Source: an uncultured Ignavibacteria bacterium (GTDB lineage Bacteria; Bacteroidota; Ignavibacteria; Ignavibacteriales; Melioribacteraceae). Taken from it: a DNA stretch of 24,616 nt. The DNA is taken from assembly GCA_937930275.1 (NCBI GenBank), contig CALGLM010000266.1, positions 1 through 24,616 on the forward strand, written 5' to 3'. Positions 1-8,562 of the stretch are shown piece by piece. The position numbers and the translations under genes are program-made. Positions within the stretch are counted from its first letter, which is position 1, and each line of letters opens with the position of its first letter. Under the pieces are notes generated by a model. The model worked only from the letters and a program-made list of their open reading frames with translations, did no database searches and was not told the origin of the DNA.

Positions 1-1788
1 GCTTCCGCTATATCTTCTTGTTTTAGTACTATCAATTTGCGTAAAACTCTCAAAAATCAAATTATGTTTATCTTTTTCTATTCCTATCCCGGTATCTGTT
101 ACAATAATATGTAAAAATAAGCTATTGTTTTCTTTTATCAAAGATGTTATATATGTATCCATATCAACCTTTAATGATATTTCACCTTTTTCCGTAAATT
201 TTTCGGCATTCCCCAACAAGTTAGATAATATTTGTTGTATTTTCACAGAATCACCCAATAATACTTGCGGAATATTATAATCAATAGCTGATTTAAAATT
301 TAATCCTTTTTTTATAATACTTGTTTTAAATGGTAATGTTATTTCTTCAATTATTTCCTTAAGCTTAAACGGACTTTTAACCAAACTATCTTTACTTCTT
401 TCAATTTTTGAGTAATTAATTAAATTATTTAACAAATTTAATAAATTATATTCAGATTGTTTTATCATTTCTAAAAATTCTTTTTGTTCTGCATCAATTC
501 TTGTATCAAGCAATAAATCCGTTAAGCCCATTATACCGTTTAAAGGTGTTCTAATTTCATGACTCATATTTGCAATAAACGTAGATTTTGCTATGCTTGC
601 CGCTTCCGAAATATTTCGAGCATTAATCAATTCTTCTTCCAACATCTTACGGGCTGTAATATCTAAACAAATACCAATATATCCGGCAAAATTATCGGCA
701 ATATCATTAAACGGTTCTGCAAAACAGGTTACCCATCTATATTCGCCGGAATTATTTAACAGTTTGAAATCGATATTGCAACTACTTTGAGTGCTAAATG
801 CATTATAAAATGCATCTACAAATACTTGCCTATCTTCAACATTAATCAAGTTAAGCCAACCTTTAAATATTTGTGAAGTTATATCTACACCCGTGTAGTT
901 AATCCAATGCGTATTAAAATAATTAAATTCCCCATAATTATTACATCGCCAAATTAGTACAGGAAATTTTTCGAAAAAGTTTAAGTAAAAATCTTTTGCT
1001 TTAATTGTTTGTAATAAAATCTCTCTTCTTTTTTCTGTATCTCTAAAATTAATTACTCTACCTACTCTTTCGTTTTTTAAATCAAATATATCGCAAACTT
1101 TTTCTTCTACAAATAACTTGTTACCGTTAGTATTAGTTATTATTTTATTTCTAAAATAACTTCCGTCAATTTCATTTTTATCTTGGTGAGATAAATAGAT
1201 TAACGACTCAACTGTTGTATCGTCTTCAATTATAAAAAGTTCGTCAAAATATTTTCCTTTAATATCAAATAATTTTAATTCAAATATCTCTTCGGCAATT
1301 GAATTTACAAACGTAACTTTATCGTTTTTGTCTAATGTAATAATAGCATCGTTAAGACTATTTAAAGTATTTTTAAACCATAAATCTTGTTCTCTAATTT
1401 TACGATCAGTCTCTTTTTTGTTAATTACAAATTCAATTGTACCTTTTAAATCTTTCATTTCATATGGTTTGGAAATATAACCGTATGGATCTGTTTGTTT
1501 TGCCCTCTGTAAAGTTCTGTCATCACTTAAAGCAGTTATAAAAATAACGGGTACATCGTACTTATCTTTAATTTCGGCAGCAATATCAATACCGTCTTTA
1601 TCACCGATAAGCATAATATCCATTAAAATTAAATCAGGAATCTGTTTTTCGAGTTCCTTATAAGTTTGTTCGGCACTTTCTGCAACACCGCTTATTGCAT
1701 ATTTTAACGATTTTAACATATAAATAAGCACTGATGCCGAACTTTTATTATCTTCAACAATTAAAATTTTATACTTATCGGATTCCAT
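1..1788 (-). CDS. Receiver-PAS-PAS sensor histidine kinase, C-terminus cut by the window edge
   Basis: The frame is open from an ATG at 1788 to the left edge, giving 596 visible codons. Residues about 6-120 are a receiver domain: acidic pocket VEDN near residue 11, phospho-acceptor D57 in LILMD, and a K in SKPY. Two PAS domains follow (about 130-245 and 255-385). The second has the GEYRWV and GICLDI-type ends typical of PAS/PAC. The HisKA H-box is at H410 (MSHEIRTPL), then an ATPase domain with an N-box ([12 protein letters not shown]) and a G1 box (DTGIGI). The frame leaves the window just before the expected GLGL box, so any further C-terminal receiver or HPt domain is unseen. No membrane segment is visible, so the protein is probably cytoplasmic. 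It lies 15 nt downstream of cheB, with GAGG upstream of the ATG, so it is the last visible gene of the chemotaxis operon. The input could come from CheA through the receiver domain (inference). Confidence 0.93.
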   Translation of the reverse strand, partial: MESDKYKILIVEDNKSSASVLIYMLKSLKYAISGVAESAEQTYKELEKQIPDLILMDIMLIGDKDGIDIAAEIKDKYDVPVIFITALSDDRTLQRAKQTDPYGYISKPYEMKDLKGTIEFVINKKETDRKIREQDLWFKNTLNSLNDAIITLDKNDKVTFVNSIAEEIFELKLFDIKGKYFDELFIIEDDTTVESLIYLSHQDKNEIDGSYFRNKIITNTNGNKLFVEEKVCDIFDLKNERVGRVINFRDTEKRREILLQTIKAKDFYLNFFEKFPVLIWRCNNYGEFNYFNTHWINYTGVDITSQIFKGWLNLINVEDRQVFVDAFYNAFSTQSSCNIDFKLLNNSGEYRWVTCFAEPFNDIADNFAGYIGICLDITARKMLEEELINARNISEAASIAKSTFIANMSHEIRTPLNGIMGLTDLLLDTRIDAEQKEFLEMIKQSEYNLLNLLNNLINYSKIERSKDSLVKSPFKLKEIIEEITLPFKTSIIKKGLNFKSAIDYNIPQVLLGDSVKIQQILSNLLGNAEKFTEKGEISLKVDMDTYITSLIKENNSLFLHIIVTDTGIGIEKDKHNLIFESFTQIDSTKTRRYSGS

Positions 1789-1803
1789 CAAGTCCTCATG
1801 TTA

Positions 1804-2874
1804 TTAAACACATTTTAATAAAACATTTTTTGCAATCTCTTCAAGCGGTAATATTTTATCCACACCTCCTAATTTTACCGCTTCGTTTGGCATGCCGTAA
1901 ACAACGCAAGTTTTTTCATCCTGTGCAATTGTAAATGCACCCGCATCTTTCATTTCAAGCATACCCTTAGCACCGTCATCCCCCATACCTGTCATAATCA
2001 CTCCAATCGCATTTTTCCCCGCATATTGTGCGGCACTTCTAAATAATACATCAACAGAAGGTCTGTGTCTGCTAACTAAAGGACCGGTTTTAATTTCAAC
2101 AATATATTTTGCTCCTTGTCTTTTTAACAACATATGATAATTTCCCGGTGCAATTAAAGCTCTTCCTCTAATTACACTATCACCGTTTTCTGCTTCTTTA
2201 ACAGTAATTTTACAATAGCTATCCAGTCGTTTTGCAAAAGCTTTAGTAAAATTTTCCGGCATATGTTGCACAACAATAATTCCGGGTGAATCAAGCGGAA
2301 AAGCTTCCAGAAAATACCTTAACGCTTCAGTTCCTCCCGTACTTGCACCTACTACAATAACTTTCTCTGTAGTTTCAATCATTGATTTGTTATTCGATTT
2401 CTTTAGAACCGCATCAGCCGTTAATTTTGGTTGAATTAAAGGCGAAACGGTTTTTTTCTTAAGTTTTGCCATCGATGCGGCTTTTACAACATCGCAGATA
2501 TGAATTCGTGATTCTTCCAAAAATTGTTTTGTACCGATTTTTGGTTTTGTAATAATATCTACTGCTCCTAATTCCAACGCTTTTAATGCCGTTTCTGACC
2601 CTTCAGAAGCTAAACTGCTACAAATAACAACAGGAATAGGATGTTGTTCCATCAATTTACGTAAAAAAGTAAGCCCGTCCATTTTGGGCATTTCAATATC
2701 AAGTGTTATAACGTCAGGTATAAAGTCTCTCAATTTTTCCGCTGCAATATAAGGATCGGCAGCAGATGCTATTACTTCAAGTTCATCATCACTATTTAGT
2801 AAATCAGTAAGTGTTTGCCTTACAACTGCGGAATCATCAACAACCATTACTTTCACTTTATAAGAACTTGTCAT
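1804..2874 (-). CDS. cheB: CheB chemotaxis response regulator, receptor glutamate methylesterase/deamidase
   Basis: This 356-residue protein has the usual CheB length and order. An N-terminal receiver (acidic VVDDS, phospho-acceptor D59, and TKPK around residue 110) is joined by a linker of about 50 residues to the methylesterase domain. The Ser-His-Asp catalytic triad is recognisable as S178 in GASTGG, H204 in VVQHMP and D300 in MGDDGAKGM. It removes methyl groups from receptor glutamates when phosphorylated by CheA, and so provides adaptation with CheR. The ATG overlaps the cheR stop by 4 nt (ATGA), indicating translational coupling. The only typical chemotaxis response regulators in the visible operon are this protein and CheY. 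No cheD is present, so any receptor deamidation here would fall to CheB. Confidence 0.97.
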   Translation of the reverse strand: MTSSYKVKVMVVDDSAVVRQTLTDLLNSDDELEVIASAADPYIAAEKLRDFIPDVITLDIEMPKMDGLTFLRKLMEQHPIPVVICSSLASEGSETALKALELGAVDIITKPKIGTKQFLEESRIHICDVVKAASMAKLKKKTVSPLIQPKLTADAVLKKSNNKSMIETTEKVIVVGASTGGTEALRYFLEAFPLDSPGIIVVQHMPENFTKAFAKRLDSYCKITVKEAENGDSVIRGRALIAPGNYHMLLKRQGAKYIVEIKTGPLVSRHRPSVDVLFRSAAQYAGKNAIGVIMTGMGDDGAKGMLEMKDAGAFTIAQDEKTCVVYGMPNEAVKLGGVDKILPLEEIAKNVLLKCV

Positions 2875-3758
2875 AACAATTTCCTATATATTGTAGGTGC
2901 TACTTTTTCAATAGGTAGAGTAATTCCCATTATGGTTTCGGAATGTCCTAAAAATAAATAACCGCCTTTAGCTAAATTATTTAATAAATTTAATAATACT
3001 TTATGTTGAATTGTTTTATCAAAATAAATTAAAACATTTCGGCAAAATATTAAATCCATTTTACATGGTAACCCGTAATTTCCTTCAAGTAAATTTGCCC
3101 TAAAAAACTTAATTTTTGAACGAATATTCCCGATTACTTTTACAAGACCTTTGTTAGGATCTTTACTTTTTAAAAAATATTTCTTTTTAAGGTCGATAGG
3201 AATATCTTCAATTTGGTCCATTTTGTACACTGCATTTTTTGCTTTTTTTAATACTTCGGTAGAAATATCTGAGGCATAAATATTGGAAGTAAGATTTGCA
3301 TATTCATTAAGCAATTCGTTAAATACAATCGCCAGTGTATAAGGTTCTTCCCCAGTTGAACAGCCTGCACTCCATACATTAACATTTAAATGCGCGTGTT
3401 TAAACTCGTTTTTAAAGTAACTCGGTACAATTAAATTTTTTATAAAATCGAAATGAGCCGATTCTCTAAAAAAATCCGTTTTGTTAGTAGTCAGCTCATT
3501 AATTAAAAAAACCATCTCGTTATTTTGATTCTCTTCGATATATAAAAAATCAAAATACTGCCTATAGGTTTCCAACCCAAGTTCGGATAATCTCCTATTT
3601 AATTTTCGCTCAATAAAAATTTTCTTTTCTGCCGAAAGGTTAATTCCGCTGTAATCATAAACCAATTTTGTTAGATAACGCAAGTCAGAATCATTTATTG
3701 AACCTCGAAAATTATTTGTCGGAAACATATTATCAATTATTTCCCGATTTATCAGCAT
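2871..3758 (-). CDS. cheR: CheR chemotaxis receptor methyltransferase
   Basis: This is a full-length CheR of 295 residues from the first ATG. It carries an N-terminal all-helical CheR_N domain (about 24-75) and an S-adenosylmethionine-binding methyltransferase domain. Diagnostic motifs are the FFRES segment near residue 96, motif [13 protein letters not shown] (130-141), and CRNVLIYFD late in the domain. It methylates receptor glutamates using SAM, opposing CheB. Two starts are possible. The ATG at 3758 lies inside cheW (26-nt overlap) and has no clear Shine-Dalgarno. A second ATG at 3728 (residue 11) begins 4 nt after the cheW stop and has GGGAAA about 12 nt upstream. The domain is intact with either, and the shorter form is quite plausible. 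The 3' end overlaps cheB by 4 nt. Confidence 0.96.
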   Translation of the reverse strand: MLINREIIDNMFPTNNFRGSINDSDLRYLTKLVYDYSGINLSAEKKIFIERKLNRRLSELGLETYRQYFDFLYIEENQNNEMVFLINELTTNKTDFFRESAHFDFIKNLIVPSYFKNEFKHAHLNVNVWSAGCSTGEEPYTLAIVFNELLNEYANLTSNIYASDISTEVLKKAKNAVYKMDQIEDIPIDLKKKYFLKSKDPNKGLVKVIGNIRSKIKFFRANLLEGNYGLPCKMDLIFCRNVLIYFDKTIQHKVLLNLLNNLAKGGYLFLGHSETIMGITLPIEKVAPTIYRKLL

Positions 3759-4230
3759 CTTGAATTAAAATTAGTTCTTCGCCTGAAAACACCTTATCAA
3801 TATCTAAAATAATTATAAATGTTTCGTCTTTTTTACCCATTCCTTTTAAAAATTCTTCTCTAAATTTTGTACCAAATTTAGGAGCGGGTTCAATTTGTTC
3901 CGGTTCTAAATCAAATACTTCTTGAACAGAATCTGCAAGTGCTCCTAAAATTATGGTTTCCCCGTCCATATCAATTTCTAATACAATAATACAAGTGTTA
4001 ACTTTTGTTTCGGTTCTTGACATCCCGAATTTTAACCTTAAATCAATTACCGGTACAACGCTCCCACGTAAATTAATTACACCTCTCATATATTCGGGTG
4101 TTTTAGGAATTTTTGTTATTGCGGTAAAATCTAATACTTCCCTAACTTTAGATACTTCTACTGCAAACAACTCATCATCCAAAGTAAATGTTAAATAGGT
4201 CATTGTTCTATCTATTCCTTCAACGCTCAT
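3733..4230 (-). CDS. cheW: CheW coupling protein
   Basis: This 165-residue protein is a single CheW-like domain (SH3-like beta barrel). Typical elements are the opening YLTFTLDDELFAVEV, the central IPKTPEYMRGVINLRG followed by VVPVIDLRLKFG, and a late ADSVQEVFDLEPEQIEP. It links receptor signalling tips to the CheA P5 domain in the array. The start at 4230 is supported by AGGAGA four nt upstream, so the internal ATG at codon 10 is not needed. It follows the large receptor gene after a 70-nt gap holding a hairpin, and its end overlaps or abuts cheR. It is the only stand-alone CheW in the window. Confidence 0.96.
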   Translation of the reverse strand: MSVEGIDRTMTYLTFTLDDELFAVEVSKVREVLDFTAITKIPKTPEYMRGVINLRGSVVPVIDLRLKFGMSRTETKVNTCIIVLEIDMDGETIILGALADSVQEVFDLEPEQIEPAPKFGTKFREEFLKGMGKKDETFIIILDIDKVFSGEELILIQDADKSGNN

Positions 4231-4234
4231 ATAT

Positions 4235-4240
4235 TCTCCT
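4235..4240 (-). promoter_or_regulatory. Ribosome-binding site fixing the cheW start
   Basis: On the minus strand AGGAGA stands four bases before the ATG at 4230. It is one of the strongest Shine-Dalgarno matches in the operon and decides for this ATG over the one at codon 10. Confidence 0.8.
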
Positions 4241-4254
4241 AATTTAAAGTTAAT

Positions 4255-4285
4255 AAGGGGCTCATCATATACAGAAGAGCCCTTT
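4255..4285 (-). terminator. Hairpin between the large receptor gene and cheW (attenuator or mRNA 3'-end protector)
   Basis: Nine-base arms at 4277-4285 and 4255-4263 pair with one G-U wobble around a 13-nt loop. Reading on the minus strand the arms are AAAGGGCTC and GAGCCCCTT. The stem sits between the receptor stop codon (4301) and the cheW ribosome-binding site (4240). It is followed by AT-rich sequence but no clean U-run, so it is a weak intrinsic terminator at best. An intra-operon attenuator or an RNA-stability element is more likely, because cheW, cheR and cheB have no obvious promoter of their own. Confidence 0.55.
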
Positions 4286-4300
4286 AATGATTATATTAAG

Positions 4301-7300
4301 TTAAAATTTAATAAATTCACTATCATCATTTTCGGACGAATTATCTAAATTTAACTTTAATCCTTTAGGATTTTCTTTTTTAGATTCGTGCTTAATCAAA
4401 TTACCCTTGGTTTGAATTTGAGGTTTTTGACTTGTACGAATATTTGATTGTTTAAAAGAATAATTATTAGCATCTCCCGTATTAAAGAAAGCCATAATGT
4501 TTAATAACTGTTCGGCTTGACCGGTTAAATTATTTGCAGTGGAAGAAAGTTCTTCGCTTGCTGAAGCATTTTGCTGTATAACCAAGTCCAGCTGTTGAAT
4601 TGCTTGATTTATTTGAGCTGCACCTGTATTTTGTTCGTTGCTTGCAGCAGTAATTTCTTGAACAAGTTCAGCTGTTTTTGTAATATCCGGAACTAATTTA
4701 TCCAACATTTTACCGGCATTTTCTGCAACTTCCACACTATCGGCACTTAGTTTGTTAATTTCGGCAGCCGCAGTTTGACTTCTTTCCGCAAGTTTTCTTA
4801 CTTCACTTGCAACAACTGCAAATCCTTTTCCGTGTTCACCTGCTCTTGCAGCTTCAATTGCAGCGTTTAATGCAAGTAAGTTTGTTTGACGTGCTATTTC
4901 TTCAATTATTGAAATTTTATTTGCTATTTCTTTCATTGCAGAAACAGTTTCTGCTACCGCCTTTCCGCCAATTTTTGCATTTTCTGCTGATTGTAAAGCA
5001 ATTTTTTCGGTCTGGAATGCGTTTTCGGCATTTTGCTTGATATTAGAAGTCATCTGTTCCATACTTGATGATGCTTCTTCCGCACTTGCTGCTTGTTTAT
5101 TTGCGCCTTCAGAAATTTGATCTGCACTTACTGCTAATTCTTGGCTTCCTAAAGTAACATTTTCGGCAGTTGATTTAACATTTTGTACTACTTCAGTCAA
5201 ACCTTTTATCATAGAAGCCATTGCTTTCATTAGCTTATCACCTTGAGATCTTTCGTTTGCACTAACCAATAAATTACCTGCTGAAATTTGTTCGGCAACA
5301 TAAGTAATCTCGTTCATTGCATCAAGCAACATATTCAGATTATTTTTAATTTCGTTAAAATCGCCGTTATAATTATCGGTTATCTTTTTAGGAATATCTC
5401 CTTTTGCTATTCTATCAATATACTCTGCAGCAACATTTAATGGTCCTATAACAGCATCTAACGAATCATTAACACCTTGTACAATTGCTCTAAAATCACC
5501 TTGATGTTTTGTTGCATCTGCTCTGGTTGCAAGCTTTCCGTCAACCGCAGCTTTACTTAATAATTTTGCATCTTCAACAAGTAAATTAACTGCTTCAATA
5601 CAGGTATTTAAATTATTTTTAATTTCGTTAAAATCACCGCTATAATTATCGGTAATCTTTTTAGGAATATCTCCTTTTGCTATTCTATCAATATACTCTG
5701 CAGCAACATTCAATGGTCCAATTACCGCATCTAATGTATCGTTAACTCCTTTAACTATTGCTCTAAAATCACCTTGGTGTCTTGTTGCGTCTGCTCTGGT
5801 TGCAAGTTTTCCTTCAACTGCTGCCCTACTAAGTATTCTTGCATCTTCCACCAGCAACGTAATAGCGTCTATACAAGTGTTCAAGTTGTTTTTAATTTCA
5901 TTAAAATCACCGTTATAATTATCGGTAATTTTTTTAGGAATATCTCCTTTTGCAATTCTATCAACATACTCGGCTGCAACGTTTAACGGACCTATTACTG
6001 CATCTAATGTATCATTTACACCTTTAACAATAGCTCTAAAATCTCCTTGATGTTTTGTTGCATCTGCTCTTGTTGCAAGTTTTCCTTCAATAGCAGCTTT
6101 GCTTAACATGTTAGCATCTGTTACCAATAAATTTACCGCATCAATACATGTATTTAAATTATTTTTTATTTCGTTAAAATCACCGTTATAATTATCGGTT
6201 ATCTTTTTAGGTATATCCCCTTTTGCTATTCTATCAACATATTCTGCCGCAACATTTAACGGTCCAATTACTGCGTCTAATGTATCATTAACACCTTGAA
6301 CAACTGCTTTATATCCCCCCTTAAATTTTTCAGCATTACCTCTTGTTGCAAGTTTACCGGCAACGGCAGCACCTGAAAGCATAATCACTTCAGATAACAT
6401 ACCTTCTAAGCTTGCAAAAATATTTGATAAACCCATACCCAGTACATCTTTTTCACCCCTTACCGAAATTGCAACATCTCTTTCACCGTTAGCAATTTTA
6501 TTTGCAGTTTTTGCTTGATCTTTTATAGTTTCAATCATGCTTTTAAAAGCACCCATCATTTTGCCAATTTCATCATTCGATTTTTGTTTGACTTCAACTT
6601 CTACATCACCGGTAGCAAGTTTATCGGCAACTTTTATTAATTCTTTAACGGGTGTACCTATAAGCTTATTTAAAAATATTCCAAATCCTACTGCTAATAT
6701 AACAGCTACAATAATAATTATAATAAGTAAACTTTTTTCAGAAGCTGCTCTTTCTGATGCGGCCGTATAAAGCTGTTCGGCAGCTTTAACATTATAATCA
6801 ATTAAAGCTCTTAAGCTTTTTCTTGCTTTAGTTTGATATTCTCTTGCTTCTCCGTCAAAAACGGCTTTCCCTTCATCAATTTTATTTTGCAATATTAAAT
6901 TAATACCTTTTTCTCTTAGTGTAAGGTATTTTTCCCAGCTCTCGTCAAAAATAGCTAATTGAACTTTTTCTTCATCATGTAGAAGTGTATTTCTATAAGC
7001 TTGTAAATAATCTTTAACATGTTTTGTTTCTTCATTAATTGTAGAAAGCAATTTTTCTTTTTCATTATTATCTTTTGCATTTAATAAATTTCTTGTTTCC
7101 GTACGCGAAATTAAAAGTGCTGCATTTGAATATCCCAAATCTTTAATAGCTACTAAACGGTTTTTGTAAACATCTTCCATATCGGTTTCTATATTAGCCA
7201 TTCCTACATAACCGATATAACCTACAATTGCAGCAAGCAAAGCTACAAGTATAAAGCTTGTTTGAAGCTTTTTACTCAAACTTAAATCATAAATCCATTG

Positions 7301-7303
7301 CAT
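4301..7303 (-). CDS. Large methyl-accepting chemotaxis receptor with four tandem HAMP-like repeat units
   Basis: This 1000-residue receptor is about twice the length of a typical MCP. Membrane segment 1 is at about residues 13-34. A helical periplasmic domain of four-helix-bundle type spans 35-190, and membrane segment 2 ([15 protein letters not shown]) spans 191-211. A canonical HAMP domain (about 212-264) follows. Four near-identical 91-residue units fill about 315-678, each carrying [23 protein letters not shown] and [11 protein letters not shown]. The cytoplasmic signalling bundle runs from about 690 to 930, with the conserved tip around residue 824 ([17 protein letters not shown], then GKGFAVVA). 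A 70-residue polar tail ends in EFIKF; no NWxxF-type CheR tether is present. AGGGGA six nt before the ATG supports this start. It is embedded in the operon, so it is probably the dedicated receptor of this CheA/CheW array. The ligand cannot be told from sequence. Confidence 0.95.
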   Translation of the reverse strand: MQWIYDLSLSKKLQTSFILVALLAAIVGYIGYVGMANIETDMEDVYKNRLVAIKDLGYSNAALLISRTETRNLLNAKDNNEKEKLLSTINEETKHVKDYLQAYRNTLLHDEEKVQLAIFDESWEKYLTLREKGINLILQNKIDEGKAVFDGEAREYQTKARKSLRALIDYNVKAAEQLYTAASERAASEKSLLIIIIIVAVILAVGFGIFLNKLIGTPVKELIKVADKLATGDVEVEVKQKSNDEIGKMMGAFKSMIETIKDQAKTANKIANGERDVAISVRGEKDVLGMGLSNIFASLEGMLSEVIMLSGAAVAGKLATRGNAEKFKGGYKAVVQGVNDTLDAVIGPLNVAAEYVDRIAKGDIPKKITDNYNGDFNEIKNNLNTCIDAVNLLVTDANMLSKAAIEGKLATRADATKHQGDFRAIVKGVNDTLDAVIGPLNVAAEYVDRIAKGDIPKKITDNYNGDFNEIKNNLNTCIDAITLLVEDARILSRAAVEGKLATRADATRHQGDFRAIVKGVNDTLDAVIGPLNVAAEYIDRIAKGDIPKKITDNYSGDFNEIKNNLNTCIEAVNLLVEDAKLLSKAAVDGKLATRADATKHQGDFRAIVQGVNDSLDAVIGPLNVAAEYIDRIAKGDIPKKITDNYNGDFNEIKNNLNMLLDAMNEITYVAEQISAGNLLVSANERSQGDKLMKAMASMIKGLTEVVQNVKSTAENVTLGSQELAVSADQISEGANKQAASAEEASSSMEQMTSNIKQNAENAFQTEKIALQSAENAKIGGKAVAETVSAMKEIANKISIIEEIARQTNLLALNAAIEAARAGEHGKGFAVVASEVRKLAERSQTAAAEINKLSADSVEVAENAGKMLDKLVPDITKTAELVQEITAASNEQNTGAAQINQAIQQLDLVIQQNASASEELSSTANNLTGQAEQLLNIMAFFNTGDANNYSFKQSNIRTSQKPQIQTKGNLIKHESKKENPKGLKLNLDNSSENDDSEFIKF
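5270..6361 (-). repeat. Four in-frame tandem 273-bp repeats encoding HAMP-like units
   Basis: The period is exactly 273 bp (91 codons). The ITDNY-coding segment recurs with its Thr codon ending at residues 369, 460, 551 and 642. Units correspond to residues 315-405, 406-496, 497-587 and 588-678. The first unit has a divergent opening ([16 protein letters not shown]) compared with [10 protein letters not shown] and HQGDFRAIV in the rest, and the last merges into the signalling bundle. Protein copies differ at very few places (V/I, N/S), while the DNA differs mostly at silent positions. This suggests functional constraint rather than a recent duplication or assembly error. About 91 residues fits two HAMP-like modules per unit. 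Confidence 0.93.
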
Positions 7304-7320
7304 TATTTGTCCCCTGTCTA

Positions 7321-7926
7321 TTAGTTTATAAGTTGATTATTCTTTTTCGATACTACACTTAGCGTATTCTTCAGTGTTTTTTCGGGATGATCGATGATAG
7401 CTTCGCCATGTCCAGGATAAATCACATCAATTTTCAGTTTCGCTAATTTTTCAATTGTATTTATATAATCATCTGTGTATGTTCCGTCTTGCATGTTAAC
7501 CCTAATTGCCGTATCACCGGAAAACAATACTCGTTCTTTTTTACAATAAAAACACACCGAATCGGAAGAATGCCCCGGTGAAAAAATAACTTCAAAATAT
7601 TCATCACCCATTTGTATTTCTTCGCCGTCCTTTAATAAATAATCTATTCCGAGTCCTAAAATGGAGGCATATGCTTTTGCTCCATATTTTTCTTTAATTT
7701 TTAACACACCTCCAGCATGATCAAAATGATTATGGGTCAAAAATATCTTATCAATCGGTGATTTTCCTACACCGGTATTAGTATGGTCAATCTCGTTAAT
7801 TACATAACCATCTGTACCTGTATCTATTAAGGAATTCACATCGGAAATTTTATTCCACGTACCCAATACTAAATATGAATTACCGCAATAAATATGAGGA
7901 TTTTGTTTTAATCTTATAATTTTCAT
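7321..7926 (-). CDS. Metallo-beta-lactamase-fold protein in the chemotaxis operon
   Basis: This 201-residue single-domain MBL-fold protein has the complete ligand set for a two-metal site: H65, H67, D69 and H70 ([10 protein letters not shown]), H119 (SPGHS), D138 (SGDTA) and H173 (YPGHG). The small size and motif spacing fit the glyoxalase II-like/hydrolase branch. No signal peptide is seen, so it is cytoplasmic. An upstream TTG at 7971 would overlap the previous gene by 44 nt. The ATG at 7926 is better, one base after the previous stop, with AAAAGG six nt upstream. The substrate is unknown. MBL-fold diiron proteins have been recruited as chemotaxis oxygen sensors in spirochaetes, but those derive from the flavodiiron branch, whose usual ligand is Glu where this protein has H67. 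An enzymatic role, for example on a receptor adduct or small metabolite, is equally possible. Confidence 0.88.
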   Translation of the reverse strand: MKIIRLKQNPHIYCGNSYLVLGTWNKISDVNSLIDTGTDGYVINEIDHTNTGVGKSPIDKIFLTHNHFDHAGGVLKIKEKYGAKAYASILGLGIDYLLKDGEEIQMGDEYFEVIFSPGHSSDSVCFYCKKERVLFSGDTAIRVNMQDGTYTDDYINTIEKLAKLKIDVIYPGHGEAIIDHPEKTLKNTLSVVSKKNNQLIN

Positions 7927-7927
7927 C

Positions 7928-8533
7928 TCAAACCTTTTTATATAGTTGAGCGTCAGGTACAACGCGTTCAAAAAGATGTTCTAATTCTTCGGGCATTTTT
8001 TGTGTTTGTTCCGTAACAAAAAAACCACCTTTTTCTAATGATTTATGAAACATCTTAATCACTTCAATCCTTTCACTCTGCTGAAAATGTAAAAGAACGT
8101 TTTTGCATACTATTAAGCTATATCCTTCACCAATTGTTTGTAGCGTTAATAAATCATGTTTTTGAAACTTAATTTTGCTCTTAATTAACTCGTTAACTTT
8201 TACAAAACCGGGTTTATCTGCACATTTTTCGAAGTATTTTTTAAAAATTTCCTCGGGAATTCTTTGAGTTTCTTCTTCGGTATAAACTGCATTATTAATA
8301 ATAATACCAAATTGATCTTGTTCATCAATATCGGTAGCATCAATAGTTAAATTCTTAAATGAAAAATGCCCCATATATTCAGCTAAAATCATGGCTACCG
8401 TATATGGTTCTGGTCCCATTGCACAGCCTGCATCCCATACTCTTATCCTGCTTCTTCCAGCTACTTCAGGTGCAAGTATTCGTGCCGCGTGTTCTAATGT
8501 ATGTGTATCTCTAAAAAAAAATGTAAATGCCAT
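7928..8533 (-). CDS. Minimal CheR-like methyltransferase domain protein
   Basis: This 201-residue protein corresponds only to the catalytic domain of CheR. Its first residues (MAFTFFFRDTHTLEHA) align with the FFRES segment of the full-length CheR of this operon, so the N-terminal helical domain is absent. Motif I is present as DAGCAMGPEPYT (34-45, against [12 protein letters not shown] in CheR), along with DATDIDE, CKNVLLHF near residue 145 and a KGGFFVTEQ strand. SAM binding is therefore likely. The Pro at the position of the first Glu in GEEPY and the missing N-terminal domain suggest a different or regulatory substrate. The start codon is ATG without a clear ribosome-binding site, 29 nt after cheA. 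Similar short CheR-like proteins are known in other chemotaxis clusters, but the role is not established here. Confidence 0.88.
   Translation of the reverse strand: MAFTFFFRDTHTLEHAARILAPEVAGRSRIRVWDAGCAMGPEPYTVAMILAEYMGHFSFKNLTIDATDIDEQDQFGIIINNAVYTEEETQRIPEEIFKKYFEKCADKPGFVKVNELIKSKIKFQKHDLLTLQTIGEGYSLIVCKNVLLHFQQSERIEVIKMFHKSLEKGGFFVTEQTQKMPEELEHLFERVVPDAQLYKKV
7933..7938 (-). promoter_or_regulatory. Ribosome-binding site deciding the MBL-protein start
   Basis: On the minus strand AAAAGG lies six bases before the ATG at 7926, within the end of the CheR-like gene. It supports the short start over the TTG at 7971. Confidence 0.6.
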
Positions 8534-8562
8534 GATATACTATCGTAATTAATTTTAAAATA

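Noticed and set aside
593..790. Plus-strand frame of 65 codons
   Set aside because: It lies wholly opposite the receiver-PAS-PAS kinase, which is clearly coding on the minus strand.
4807..5986. Plus-strand open frames opposite the large receptor gene
   Set aside because: They are reverse-strand shadows of the repeated receptor sequence: low-complexity Leu/Gln/Phe or Cys-rich products, no ribosome-binding sites, no family resemblance.
5270..6361. Assembly duplication as the cause of the 273-bp repeats
   Set aside because: Copies differ at many silent positions while the protein is conserved, which an assembly error would not produce.
7927..7971. TTG-initiated extension of the MBL protein by 15 residues
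   Set aside because: It would overlap the CheR-like gene by 44 nt. The ATG at 7926 has an upstream AAAAGG and begins at the usual first strand of the fold.
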